Positions 8,330 through 13,430 of a stretch of DNA of 13,430 nt are shown in pieces. A program made the position numbers and the translations under genes. Position 1 is the stretch's first letter. Each line of letters opens with the position of its first letter. The DNA is taken from positions 1 to 13,430 of the forward strand of contig JABMMH010000224.1 in assembly GCA_013205645.1 (NCBI GenBank), given 5' to 3'. The stretch comes from Polaromonas sp. (lineage in GTDB: Bacteria; Pseudomonadota; Gammaproteobacteria; Burkholderiales; Burkholderiaceae_C). The notes under the pieces were generated by a model. That model was not told the DNA's origin. It made no database searches and saw nothing but the letters and a program-made list of their open reading frames with translations.

Positions 8330-9277
8330 ATGACGAAACACTCCAAGGTCCTTATCCTCGGCTCAGGCCCGGCCGGCTACACCGCAGCGGTCTACGCAGC
8401 GCGCGCCAACCTCAACCCGGTGCTGGTCACGGGCATCGCCCAAGGCGGTCAACTCATGACCACCACCGACGTCGACAACTGGCCGGCCGACCCACTGGGC
8501 GTTCAAGGCCCTGAGCTGATGCAGCGCTTTTTGGAGCACGCCGAACGCTTCAAGACCGAAATCCTGTTTGACCATATCAACAAGGTCGACTTCAGCCAAC
8601 GCCCTTTCACCCTGACCGGCGACAGCGGCACGTACACCTGCGATTCGTTGATTCTGGCCACTGGCGCATCAGCCAAATACCTCGGTTTGGAGTCTGAAAC
8701 AGCCTTCATGGGCCGCGGCGTGTCGGGCTGCGCCACCTGCGACGGTTTTTTCTACCGCGAACAAGAAGTCTGCGTGGTTGGCGGCGGCAACACCGCTGTT
8801 GAAGAAGCGCTGTATTTGTCTAACATCGCCAGCAAGGTGTACTTGGTGCACCGCCGCGACAAGTTCAAAGCCGAAGCCATTTTGATTGACAAGCTGCACG
8901 AAAAAGTCGCTGCCGGCAAGATCGTTCTGAAAACACACCGTACGCTGCAAGAAGTGCTGGGCAATGCCGCTGGCGTCAATGGCGTGCGCCTGCAGAGCAC
9001 AGAAGACAACAGCACCGAAGACTTGGCGCTGCAAGGCTGTTTCATCGCCATTGGTCATCATCCCAACACCGACATTTTTGAAGGTCAGCTGGACATGAAA
9101 GACGGCTACATCATCACGCGCGGGGGTTTGCAAGGCTTCGCTACCATGACCAGCGTACCGGGCATTTTTGCCGCTGGCGACGTGCAAGACCACGTGTACC
9201 GTCAAGCCATCACCAGCGCCGGCACAGGCTGCATGGCGGCGCTGGACGCGCAACGTTTTCTTGAACAAAACGATTGA
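8330..9277 (+). CDS. trxB: Thioredoxin-disulfide reductase TrxB
   Basis: This 315-residue FAD/NADPH enzyme reduces thioredoxin in the cytoplasm. The FAD-binding GSGPAGYTAAVYAARA lies at 11-26. The redox-active pair is in SGCATCDGF (C134, C137). The NADPH-binding GGGNTAVEEALYL is at 151-163, with HRRDKF (174-179), whose arginines bind the 2'-phosphate. The second FAD motif is GIFAAGDV (278-285), followed by RQAITSAGTGCMAALDA. Length matches E. coli TrxB (about 320). The frame is open from 8255, but the ATG at 8330 gives the standard short N-terminus (MTKHSKVLILG). The upstream Shine-Dalgarno is weak. It diverges from ftsK, as in the E. coli trxB region, but without an intervening lrp. Confidence 0.97.
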   Translation: MTKHSKVLILGSGPAGYTAAVYAARANLNPVLVTGIAQGGQLMTTTDVDNWPADPLGVQGPELMQRFLEHAERFKTEILFDHINKVDFSQRPFTLTGDSGTYTCDSLILATGASAKYLGLESETAFMGRGVSGCATCDGFFYREQEVCVVGGGNTAVEEALYLSNIASKVYLVHRRDKFKAEAILIDKLHEKVAAGKIVLKTHRTLQEVLGNAAGVNGVRLQSTEDNSTEDLALQGCFIAIGHHPNTDIFEGQLDMKDGYIITRGGLQGFATMTSVPGIFAAGDVQDHVYRQAITSAGTGCMAALDAQRFLEQND

Positions 9278-9292
9278 GAACACCCTGAAAAT

Positions 9293-9324
9293 GTCCTCTG
9301 ATTGCGCCGCGCAAAGATGAGGAC
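9293..9324 (+). other. Interrupted stem-loop between trxB and the rpmB promoter
   Basis: GTCCTC (9293-9298) pairs with GAGGAC (9319-9324). Inside, TTGCG (9302-9306) pairs with CGCAA (9310-9314) around a CCG loop, leaving a small internal bulge. It begins 15 bp after the trxB stop and abuts the rpmB -35. No T tract follows, so it is not a canonical terminator. It could protect the trxB 3' end or act as an operator. Confidence 0.5.
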
Positions 9325-9353
9325 TTCTCAGGCTCCGCGTTTCAGGCTATAAT
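9325..9353 (+). promoter_or_regulatory. rpmB-rpmG promoter (sigma70 type)
   Basis: TTCTCA (9325-9330) and a perfect TATAAT (9348-9353) are separated by exactly 17 bp. Transcription would start near 9360, leaving a leader of about 68 nt before the rpmB ATG. A strong promoter fits a ribosomal protein operon. Confidence 0.75.
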
Positions 9354-9370
9354 CGATGGCTTGGCTGAGT

Positions 9371-9389
9371 CCTCATGGTGACCATGGGG
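9371..9389 (+). promoter_or_regulatory. Hairpin in the rpmB mRNA leader
   Basis: CCTCATGG (9371-9378) pairs with CCATGGGG (9382-9389), including one G-U pair, around a TGA loop. It would lie about 10 nt from the 5' end of the rpmBG transcript. A run of seven T follows about 17 nt later, just upstream of the GGAG Shine-Dalgarno. It could serve mRNA stability or control by a ribosomal protein. No known leader family is claimed. Confidence 0.5.
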
Positions 9390-9427
9390 CCGGCATCCGA
9401 ATTACTTTTTTTATACGGAGAGTGCTC

Positions 9428-9661
9428 ATGGCACGCGTCTGTCAGATTACGGGCAAAGGCCCGATGGTGGGAAACAATGTTTCTCACGCTAACAACAAAA
9501 CCAAACGTCGGTTCTTGCCTAATTTGCAATACCGTCGTTTTTGGGTCGAGACTGAGAACCGTTGGGTGCGTTTGCGCGTCACCAGCGCTGGCTTGCGTCT
9601 CGTTGACAAGCTGGGCATCGACGCGGTCTTAGTTGACCTTCGTGCCCGCGGTGAAATCTAA
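9428..9661 (+). CDS. rpmB: 50S ribosomal protein L28
   Basis: This 77-residue basic protein begins MARVCQITGKGP and contains GNNVSHANNKTKRRFLPNL, then RFWVETENRWVRLRV and a C-terminal LRARGEI. It matches L28 of the large ribosomal subunit closely in order and length (E. coli 78). The frame is open upstream to 9356, but the ATG at 9428 gives the family N-terminus and has GGAG (9418-9421) upstream. It is followed by rpmG after 11 bp, the usual pair in proteobacteria. Expression is likely driven by the promoter at 9325-9353, with a hairpin in its leader. Confidence 0.98.
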   Translation: MARVCQITGKGPMVGNNVSHANNKTKRRFLPNLQYRRFWVETENRWVRLRVTSAGLRLVDKLGIDAVLVDLRARGEI

Positions 9662-9672
9662 GGAGAATCATC

Positions 9673-9840
9673 ATGGCTAAAGGCGCACGCGAAAAAATCA
9701 AGCTGGAATCAACTGCCGGCACGGGTCATTTCTACACGACCACCAAAAACAAGAAAACCACGCCTGACAAAATGCTGATCATGAAATTTGATCCCAAGGC
9801 ACGCAAGCACGTGGAATATAAAGAAATCAAGCTGAAGTAA
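9673..9840 (+). CDS. rpmG: 50S ribosomal protein L33
   Basis: This 55-residue protein reads MAKGAREKIKLESTAGTGHF at the start, then YTTTKNKKTTPDKMLIMKFD and ARKHVEYKEIKLK. This is L33 of the large ribosomal subunit. It has none of the paired cysteines of the zinc-binding L33 form, so it is the zinc-free type. The ATG at 9673 has a near-ideal Shine-Dalgarno AAGGAG starting at the rpmB stop codon. Length equals that of E. coli L33 (55 with Met). The gene ends 36 bp before a strong intrinsic terminator, which closes the rpmB-rpmG operon. Confidence 0.98.
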   Translation: MAKGAREKIKLESTAGTGHFYTTTKNKKTTPDKMLIMKFDPKARKHVEYKEIKLK

Positions 9841-9854
9841 TTCAGTGCGTTTCT

Positions 9855-9868
9855 GGTGCTTCGGCACC
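9855..9868 (+). other. UUCG tetraloop hairpin downstream of rpmG
   Basis: GGTGC (9855-9859) and GCACC (9864-9868) close a TTCG loop, an exceptionally stable RNA tetraloop. It sits 14 bp after the rpmG stop and before the terminator hairpin, so it probably helps protect the 3' end or aids folding of the terminator. Confidence 0.55.
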
Positions 9869-9876
9869 GACAAATG

Positions 9877-9903
9877 AACCCGCCCTTCCTGGCGGGTTTT
9901 TTT
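9877..9903 (+). terminator. Rho-independent terminator of rpmB-rpmG
   Basis: CCCGCC (9879-9884) pairs with GGCGGG (9891-9896) around a six-base loop, with flanking AA/TT extending the stem. Seven T (9897-9903) follow directly. This is a canonical intrinsic terminator. Confidence 0.92.
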
Positions 9904-9938
9904 ATGGCTGAAGCGCAGTGGCGTACTGCGTCTGAGTG

Positions 9939-10012
9939 CAGAGGTTTGGCTTGGAGCTGCGGTCTCATACTGGGGTAGCAGAAATCGACCCCATCCCCAA
10001 GCCAAACCTCTG
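9939..10012. repeat. Hairpin repeat element A (conserved core, 16-bp stem)
   Basis: The left arm (9939-9954, CAGAGGTTTGGCTTGG) and right arm (9997-10012) are perfectly complementary over 16 bp. Inside lies a 30-nt core (9963-9992) starting TCTCATACTGGGG and ending AAATCGACCCC. Within the core GGGGT and ACCCC can pair around an 11-nt loop. The same core occurs on the other strand in element B at 10108-10183, with one mismatch. The arms share only GGCTTGG with those of B. Element A also has a 5-nt stretch, GCGGT (about 9959-9963), that B lacks. No coding function is supported, and the family name, if any, is not recognised. Confidence 0.85.
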
Positions 10013-10107
10013 TCGCGCGACATTGATGAGGGGCGAGAAGAGAAGGCAAGAAAAACAAGCCACCGCGCAGTACCCGCATTTTATCTACCGACCAGTCGCC
10101 ACAGACT

Positions 10108-10183
10108 CACCGCTGAAGGCTTGGCCCGGGGGTCGATTTCTGGTACCCCAGTATGAGAGCTCCGGGCCAAGCCTTCAGCGGTG
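10108..10183. repeat. Hairpin repeat element B (inverted copy, 22-bp stem)
   Basis: The arms at 10108-10129 and 10162-10183 are perfectly complementary over 22 bp (outer part CACCGCTGAA, inner part GGCTTGGCCCGG). The core (10129-10158) is the reverse complement of the core of element A with one difference in 30. The variable base lies in GGTA[G/C]CAG, read in the element A direction. The distal stem sequence is unrelated to that of A but is fully paired in each, so the hairpin is kept while the sequence changed. It lies 95 bp from A in opposite orientation. Confidence 0.85.
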
Positions 10184-10230
10184 CGAAGCAAGCAAGCTCA
10201 CTCGATGACCATAGAACAGCAGAGGCCCAC

Positions 10231-10258
10231 AAAAAAGCCGCTCCGAGGAGCGGCTTTT
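10231..10258 (-). terminator. Terminator of the desaturase gene (possibly bidirectional)
   Basis: AAAAGCCGCTCC (10233-10244) and GGAGCGGCTTTT (10247-10258) are perfectly complementary. On the minus strand the stem ends in six T (10236 down to 10231), 30 bp past the desaturase stop, which makes a strong intrinsic terminator. On the plus strand four T follow the stem, so it may also stop read-through from rpmBG. Confidence 0.88.
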
Positions 10259-10288
10259 AATGAACAAAGACAGACGTCAAGCAGAGTA

Positions 10289-11488
10289 TCAGGCCCGAGC
10301 CGAACGCAGCTTGAGAGAAAACTCCTTCAAAGCTGCAATGCCACTGTCTTCAGCCCGATGACACCAAGCCTGCAGATCCACAGCCAATTGCTCGCGTGAG
10401 GTCGACGTGCTCAGCCACATTTGACGAAGCTCTTCACGCATGGTGACCATTTTGTCGAGCACCGGGTGCTCTGCACGAACTTGAGCCAATTGTGTGCGGG
10501 CTTCAGCGGGCACCTTGTCGTCGTCGCGGTGCAACCAGCGGTTGGCCAGTTTCAGAGCCGACACATCAGCCTGACGAGCCTTCAACGTTAGGATTTCCAC
10601 CTTACCAGCGCGACGCAGTTCACGGGCAAAACGCGCCATGACTTCGTAGCGATGAGCAATCAACGCTTCCAGCGTCTTTTCATCGGCCACAGGGCGAATG
10701 CTGCCATGCTGAAGCTTAGGCGGCACCTTCTTGACACTGGCCAAGCCAACGCTCTTCAAGATGGTGATGTACATCCAACCAATGTCGAACTCGTAAGGCT
10801 TGATCGACAGCTTGGCCGACGTTGGGTAGGTGTGATGGTTGTTGTGCAACTCTTCACCGGCAATGATGATGCCCCAAGGCGAGATGTTGGTGCTCGCGTC
10901 TTGCGCTTCAAAATTGCGGTAGCCCCAGTAATGCGCAGCACCGTTGATGATGCCGGCCGCCATGATGGGCGTCCAGGCCATTTGCAAAGCCCAGACAGCC
11001 AGACCACCAGCACCAAACAGTGCCAAGTCAATGATCATCATCAGGCCAACGCCTTGCCAAGAAAAGCGCGTGTACAAATTGCGCTCGATCCAGTCATTCG
11101 GCGTACCGTGGCCAAAACGGGCCATGGTTTCCAGGTTCTTGGATTCTTTACGGTAGAGCTCAGCGCCCTGCGTCAGCACTTTTTTGATGCCGTGCACGTG
11201 GGGGCTGTGTGGGTCTTCAGCTTGCTCGCATTTGGCGTGGTGCTTGCGGTGAATCGCCGCCCACTCTTTGGTGACCTGACCTGTTGTCAGCCACAACCAG
11301 AAGCGGAAAAAATGCGAGGCAATCGGGTGCAAGTCCAGCGACCGATGGGCCTGATGGCGGTGCAAGAAAATAGTCACGCTGATCATGGTGATGTGCGTGA
11401 CCGCCAAGGCGAACAGAACAATCTGCCACCAAGCGATATTCCAGAGGCCGTTAGCCAGCCAGTCGAGGCCGGCGTCAAATAAAGTCAT
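10289..11488 (-). CDS. Membrane fatty acid desaturase (DesA/acyl-CoA delta-9 type) with unusual C-terminal tail
   Basis: This 399-residue integral membrane di-iron enzyme introduces a double bond into acyl chains. The three histidine boxes are HRHQAH (43-48), HRKHH (80-84) and HNNHH (215-219), with a further likely ligand in GAAHYWGYRNFE (H186). Hydrophobic segments lie near 19-42, 57-69, 148-170 and 172-184. Regiospecificity and acyl carrier are inferred from the family only. Residues from about 268 to 399 form a charged, helix-rich tail without membrane segments. It includes ANRWLHRDDDKVPAEARTQL, HPVLDKMVTMREELRQMW and SGIAALKEFSLKLR, a pattern that recalls the C-terminal region of ISL3-type transposases. 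The ATG at 11488 has AAGGA upstream. The gene is monocistronic by position, with its own promoter candidate and terminator. Confidence 0.93.
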   Translation of the reverse strand: MTLFDAGLDWLANGLWNIAWWQIVLFALAVTHITMISVTIFLHRHQAHRSLDLHPIASHFFRFWLWLTTGQVTKEWAAIHRKHHAKCEQAEDPHSPHVHGIKKVLTQGAELYRKESKNLETMARFGHGTPNDWIERNLYTRFSWQGVGLMMIIDLALFGAGGLAVWALQMAWTPIMAAGIINGAAHYWGYRNFEAQDASTNISPWGIIIAGEELHNNHHTYPTSAKLSIKPYEFDIGWMYITILKSVGLASVKKVPPKLQHGSIRPVADEKTLEALIAHRYEVMARFARELRRAGKVEILTLKARQADVSALKLANRWLHRDDDKVPAEARTQLAQVRAEHPVLDKMVTMREELRQMWLSTSTSREQLAVDLQAWCHRAEDSGIAALKEFSLKLRSARA

Positions 11489-11554
11489 TACGAGTCCTTA
11501 TAAACAGTTCGCAGCGGACAGCCGTGACGTAGCAAGGCGTTCCGAACACTCATC

Positions 11555-11583
11555 ATTGTAGGCTGACAAGCCAAAAACACCAA
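11555..11583 (-). promoter_or_regulatory. Candidate desaturase promoter
   Basis: On the minus strand TTGGTG (11578-11583) and TACAAT (11555-11560) are separated by 17 bp. This predicts a leader of about 60 nt. The spacer holds GGCT-GACA-AGCC (11561-11572), and just upstream lies CCCC-GTA-GGGG (11585-11595); both are small inverted repeats that could bind a regulator. Confidence 0.5.
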
Positions 11584-11635
11584 GCCCCGTAGGGGAATAT
11601 CTCATCTTGGCATCAAACGTTAAAAATCAACTTCA

Positions 11636-11659
11636 AGCAGACAACGATCGTTATCTGCT
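11636..11659 (-). terminator. Near-perfect 24-bp palindrome after the methyltransferase gene
   Basis: AGCAGA (11636-11641) and TCTGCT (11654-11659) flank the perfect palindrome AACGATCGTT (11643-11652); the only unpaired positions are C11642 and A11653. In minus-strand RNA that mismatch becomes a U-G pair, giving a 10-bp stem with a GAUC loop starting 8 nt after the stop. A run of five T appears about 10 nt further on, which is late for a classic intrinsic terminator. It may be a terminator or 3' stabiliser, or a protein-binding palindrome. Confidence 0.5.
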
Positions 11660-11666
11660 GCGATAT

Positions 11667-12941
11667 TCAGACCTCAGCTGGGGTCGAATCCGCTTTTTGC
11701 CAGACTGCAGCAAAGAAACCGTCGGTCTGATGCTGGTGCGGCCAGAGGCGCAAAAATGCGCCAGAGCACAATTTCGGCGCGTTCTCAACACCGGCTTGCG
11801 TCAAGACCTCAGCCGCTTGGAGCAAATGGAAGCCCGGGTTAGCCGCGCTGAAGGCCTCAGCAATGTGCTCGTTCTCTTCTTTCAACAAGCTGCAAGTGGC
11901 ATACACCAAACGACCCCCCGGCTTCAAAAGCCGGGCTGCGCTTTGCAAAATCGCTGTCTGCTTGGCCGACAACTCGGCAACCAGCTTTGGGTTTTGCCTC
12001 CACTTGAGATCCGGATTACGCCGTAAAGTTCCCAAGCCGGAGCAAGGCGCATCCACCAGCACACGGTCGATTTTACCGGCCAGACGTTTGATGCGGTCAT
12101 CGCGCTCATGTGCAATCGCCACCGGGTGCACGTTCGACAGGCCGCTGCGGGCCAGTCGGGGTTTCAGCGCATCAAGCCTATGACCCGAGGTATCAAAGGC
12201 ATAAAGCCTGCCGGTACCGCGCATACTGGCACCCAAGGCCAGCGTTTTGCCGCCCGCGCCGGCACAGAAGTCAACGACCATTTCGCCGCGCTTGGCATCG
12301 ACCAGCACCGCCAACAACTGCGAGCCTTCATCCTGCACCTCAATCGCGCCACGGGTGAAGGTGTCGAGCTTGCCGAGTTGAGCCTTGTCACGCACGCGCA
12401 AGCCCCAGGGTGAAAACGGGGTGGCAGTGGTCATCACACCCGCCTTGGCCAGTTCTTTTTGAACGTCAGCGCGCTTGTCCTTGAGCGTATTGACGCGCAA
12501 GTCGAGGCCGGCTGGTGCGTTCAGGCTGTCAACCAGTGGCCAGAACTCAGCGCCGAGTTGCTCACGAAGCGAGTCGACCAGCCACTGCGGCAGGTTGTGG
12601 CGATGGAGTTCCATCAGGTCCGATGGCTTGACCTGGTCACACCGTGTCAGCCAATCTTTTTCCTGGTCGTTCAAGGCGCCCAACAAAAAATCACGTTCTG
12701 CGGCAAAGCCCAGAATCGCCAAGCGGCGCTCAATCGGTCCACTGCCAGCCTGCGCCAGATTGGTAAACAAGGACTTCTTGCGCAGCACGGTGTAGATGGT
12801 TTCGGCCACGGTGGCGCGCTCTCTAGGGCCGAGGCGCTGCTCACGAAAATGGCGAGATACCACCATGTCGGCGGGGTGATCAAATTTAAGAACCTGCTTG
12901 ATAAGCTCGGAACAACTGTCTAATAGGGCGTTTGGGTGCAT
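11667..12941 (-). CDS. RsmB/NOP-family rRNA (cytosine-C5) methyltransferase
   Basis: This 424-residue SAM-dependent RNA methyltransferase probably makes m5C in 16S rRNA. An N-terminal helical part (about 1-140) resembles the RsmB NusB-like region but lacks clear NusB motifs. The catalytic domain follows: motif I VDFCAGAGGKTLALG (223-237), motif IV DAPCSGLGTLRRNPD (C300, product-release cysteine) and motif VI YATCSLLKEENE (C350, the attacking cysteine). Both cysteines of the NOP/Sun family are present, so it should be active. Burkholderiales often carry a separate rsmB next to fmt, so this may be a paralogue; hence no symbol is given. The ATG at 12941 has no Shine-Dalgarno, and a -10-like GACAAT (12948-12953) ends 6 bp before it. 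Confidence 0.92.
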   Translation of the reverse strand: MHPNALLDSCSELIKQVLKFDHPADMVVSRHFREQRLGPRERATVAETIYTVLRKKSLFTNLAQAGSGPIERRLAILGFAAERDFLLGALNDQEKDWLTRCDQVKPSDLMELHRHNLPQWLVDSLREQLGAEFWPLVDSLNAPAGLDLRVNTLKDKRADVQKELAKAGVMTTATPFSPWGLRVRDKAQLGKLDTFTRGAIEVQDEGSQLLAVLVDAKRGEMVVDFCAGAGGKTLALGASMRGTGRLYAFDTSGHRLDALKPRLARSGLSNVHPVAIAHERDDRIKRLAGKIDRVLVDAPCSGLGTLRRNPDLKWRQNPKLVAELSAKQTAILQSAARLLKPGGRLVYATCSLLKEENEHIAEAFSAANPGFHLLQAAEVLTQAGVENAPKLCSGAFLRLWPHQHQTDGFFAAVWQKADSTPAEV

Positions 12942-13006
12942 GCGGGTATTGTCCCACTGCGCTCATGCGTGCGCTTGCGCCAACCGTCACCCTTCACGAA
13001 AATACC

Positions 13007-13243
13007 ATGTCAGACCCCTTGCCCACCCTGATCGAAACACCGAAGGGCCTGTACCGGCACTACAAAGGCCTGATGTATGAAGTCCTCGGCACCGTGCGAC
13101 ACAGCGAGAGCCTGGAGCCCATGACCTTGTACCGGGCGCTTTACGGCGAACGTGGAATGTGGGTCCGGCCGGCCGCCATGTTCGAAGAAGAGGTGGTGAT
13201 TGACGGTTTAAGACAAGCGCGCTTTCAGCGCCAGCCAGACTGA
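13007..13243 (+). CDS. DUF1653 family small protein
   Basis: This 78-residue soluble protein contains the DUF1653 pattern: PKGLYRHYKGLMYEVLGTVRH, broken here as GLYRHYKG and YEVLGTVRHSE, then LEPMTLYRALYGE, MWVRPAAMFEE and a short C-terminal strand. Its function is unknown; the family is small, single-domain and widespread in proteobacteria. The ATG at 13007 gives the family N-terminus, though the frame is open from 12932 and no good Shine-Dalgarno is seen. It diverges from the methyltransferase gene (65 bp apart) and is followed by prfC after 27 bp, so cotranscription with prfC is likely. Confidence 0.88.
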   Translation: MSDPLPTLIETPKGLYRHYKGLMYEVLGTVRHSESLEPMTLYRALYGERGMWVRPAAMFEEEVVIDGLRQARFQRQPD

Positions 13244-13270
13244 GGCCTTTGCAGTCGATAATCGCGGGTT

Positions 13271-13430
13271 ATGTCCGACACCATCGAAATCGAAAAACAA
13301 GTCAAGCGCCGCCGTACGTTTGCCATTATTTCCCACCCTGACGCGGGTAAAACCACGCTGACTGAAAAGCTGCTGCTGTTTTCAGGCGCGATTCAAATCG
13401 CCGGCTCGGTCAAGGCCCGCAAGGCCGCAC
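13271..13430 (+). CDS. prfC: Peptide chain release factor 3 (PrfC), N-terminal fragment
   Basis: The window contains the first 53 codons. The protein begins MSDTIEIEKQVKRRRTFAII, followed by the GTPase P-loop SHPDAGKTTLTEKLLLFSGA (K27, T28) and QIAGSVKARK. This is the N-terminus of the translational GTPase RF3, which recycles RF1/RF2 after peptide release. The match to RF3 rather than EF-G rests on the SHPDAGKTTLTEKLLLFSGAIQ-type stretch followed by AGSVK. A GATAAT at 13257-13262 ends 8 bp before the ATG, and only a weak GGG lies in the Shine-Dalgarno position. The frame runs off the right edge intact. Confidence 0.95.
   Translation, partial: MSDTIEIEKQVKRRRTFAIISHPDAGKTTLTEKLLLFSGAIQIAGSVKARKAA

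Larger units (their letters stand above)
9904..10230. other. Non-coding convergent intergenic region, contents
   Basis: Between the rpmG terminator and the desaturase terminator no credible gene is seen. The region holds a small inverted repeat (CGCAGT 9914-9919 with ACTGCG 9925-9930), hairpin elements A and B, and the 95-bp spacer between them, which is rich in A and G around 10027-10060 and shows no clear feature. A 90-codon open frame runs through the repeats but has no Shine-Dalgarno and no protein-like character. Confidence 0.7.

Noticed and set aside
8669..9283. 204-codon minus-strand open frame
   Set aside because: Antisense shadow of trxB, which has all its cofactor motifs.
9709..10079. 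Minus-strand open frames of 104 and 115 codons over rpmG and the repeats
   Set aside because: They run antisense to rpmG, its terminator and the repeats; no start signal and no recognisable domain.
9936..10208. 90-codon open frame through the two hairpin elements
   Set aside because: It is made of the repeat sequence itself, has no Shine-Dalgarno and shows no protein family character.
1..13430. CRISPR array, tRNA, rRNA, insertion sequence or prophage
   Set aside because: No regularly spaced direct repeats, no tRNA cloverleaf, no rRNA sequence and no transposase or phage gene were recognised; the transposase-like tail of the desaturase is in frame with an intact enzyme.

Overview
The window looks like a chromosomal segment of a betaproteobacterium, most likely Burkholderiales of the Comamonadaceae type. 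The grounds are moderate-to-high GC, housekeeping proteins typical of that group, an LPS-bearing outer membrane implied by lolA, and a Bug/TctC-type solute-binding protein at the left edge. The assignment comes from protein character and gene order; no database search was run.

Left part (1-8177). The 3' end of a Bug-family binding protein gene (+) converges on a long minus-strand run of seven genes: ftsK, lolA, rarA, livH, livM, livG, livF. Gaps between them are only 4-20 bp, so all seven could be one transcript. It would join chromosome translocation (FtsK), lipoprotein trafficking (LolA) and replication-fork maintenance (RarA) to a branched-chain amino acid type ABC transporter (two permeases, two ATPases) that has no substrate-binding protein gene here. 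trxB diverges from ftsK across 152 bp. The order trxB / ftsK-lolA-rarA matches the E. coli trxB-lrp-ftsK-lolA-rarA neighbourhood, but lrp is missing and the liv genes sit where crcB/serS would be expected.

Middle part (8178-10288). trxB (thioredoxin reductase) is followed by the ribosomal pair rpmB-rpmG (L28, L33). The pair has a good sigma70 promoter, a leader hairpin and a strong intrinsic terminator. The 448-bp gap between rpmG and the convergent desaturase gene holds the most unusual structure in the window: two hairpin elements of about 75 bp in opposite orientation. Their loop cores agree at 29 of 30 positions, while the outer stems differ in sequence yet are perfectly paired in each (16 and 22 bp). 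This looks like a small non-coding repeat family conserved in structure.

Right part (10231-13430). A DesA-like membrane fatty acid desaturase (minus) has its own terminator and promoter, and an unusual 130-residue helical tail recalling the C-terminus of ISL3-type transposases. Upstream lies an RsmB/NOP-family rRNA m5C methyltransferase gene (minus) with a near-perfect 24-bp palindrome just past its stop. Diverging from it are a small DUF1653 gene and the 5' end of prfC (release factor 3), which runs off the window. No tRNA, rRNA, CRISPR array, transposase gene or phage gene was recognised.
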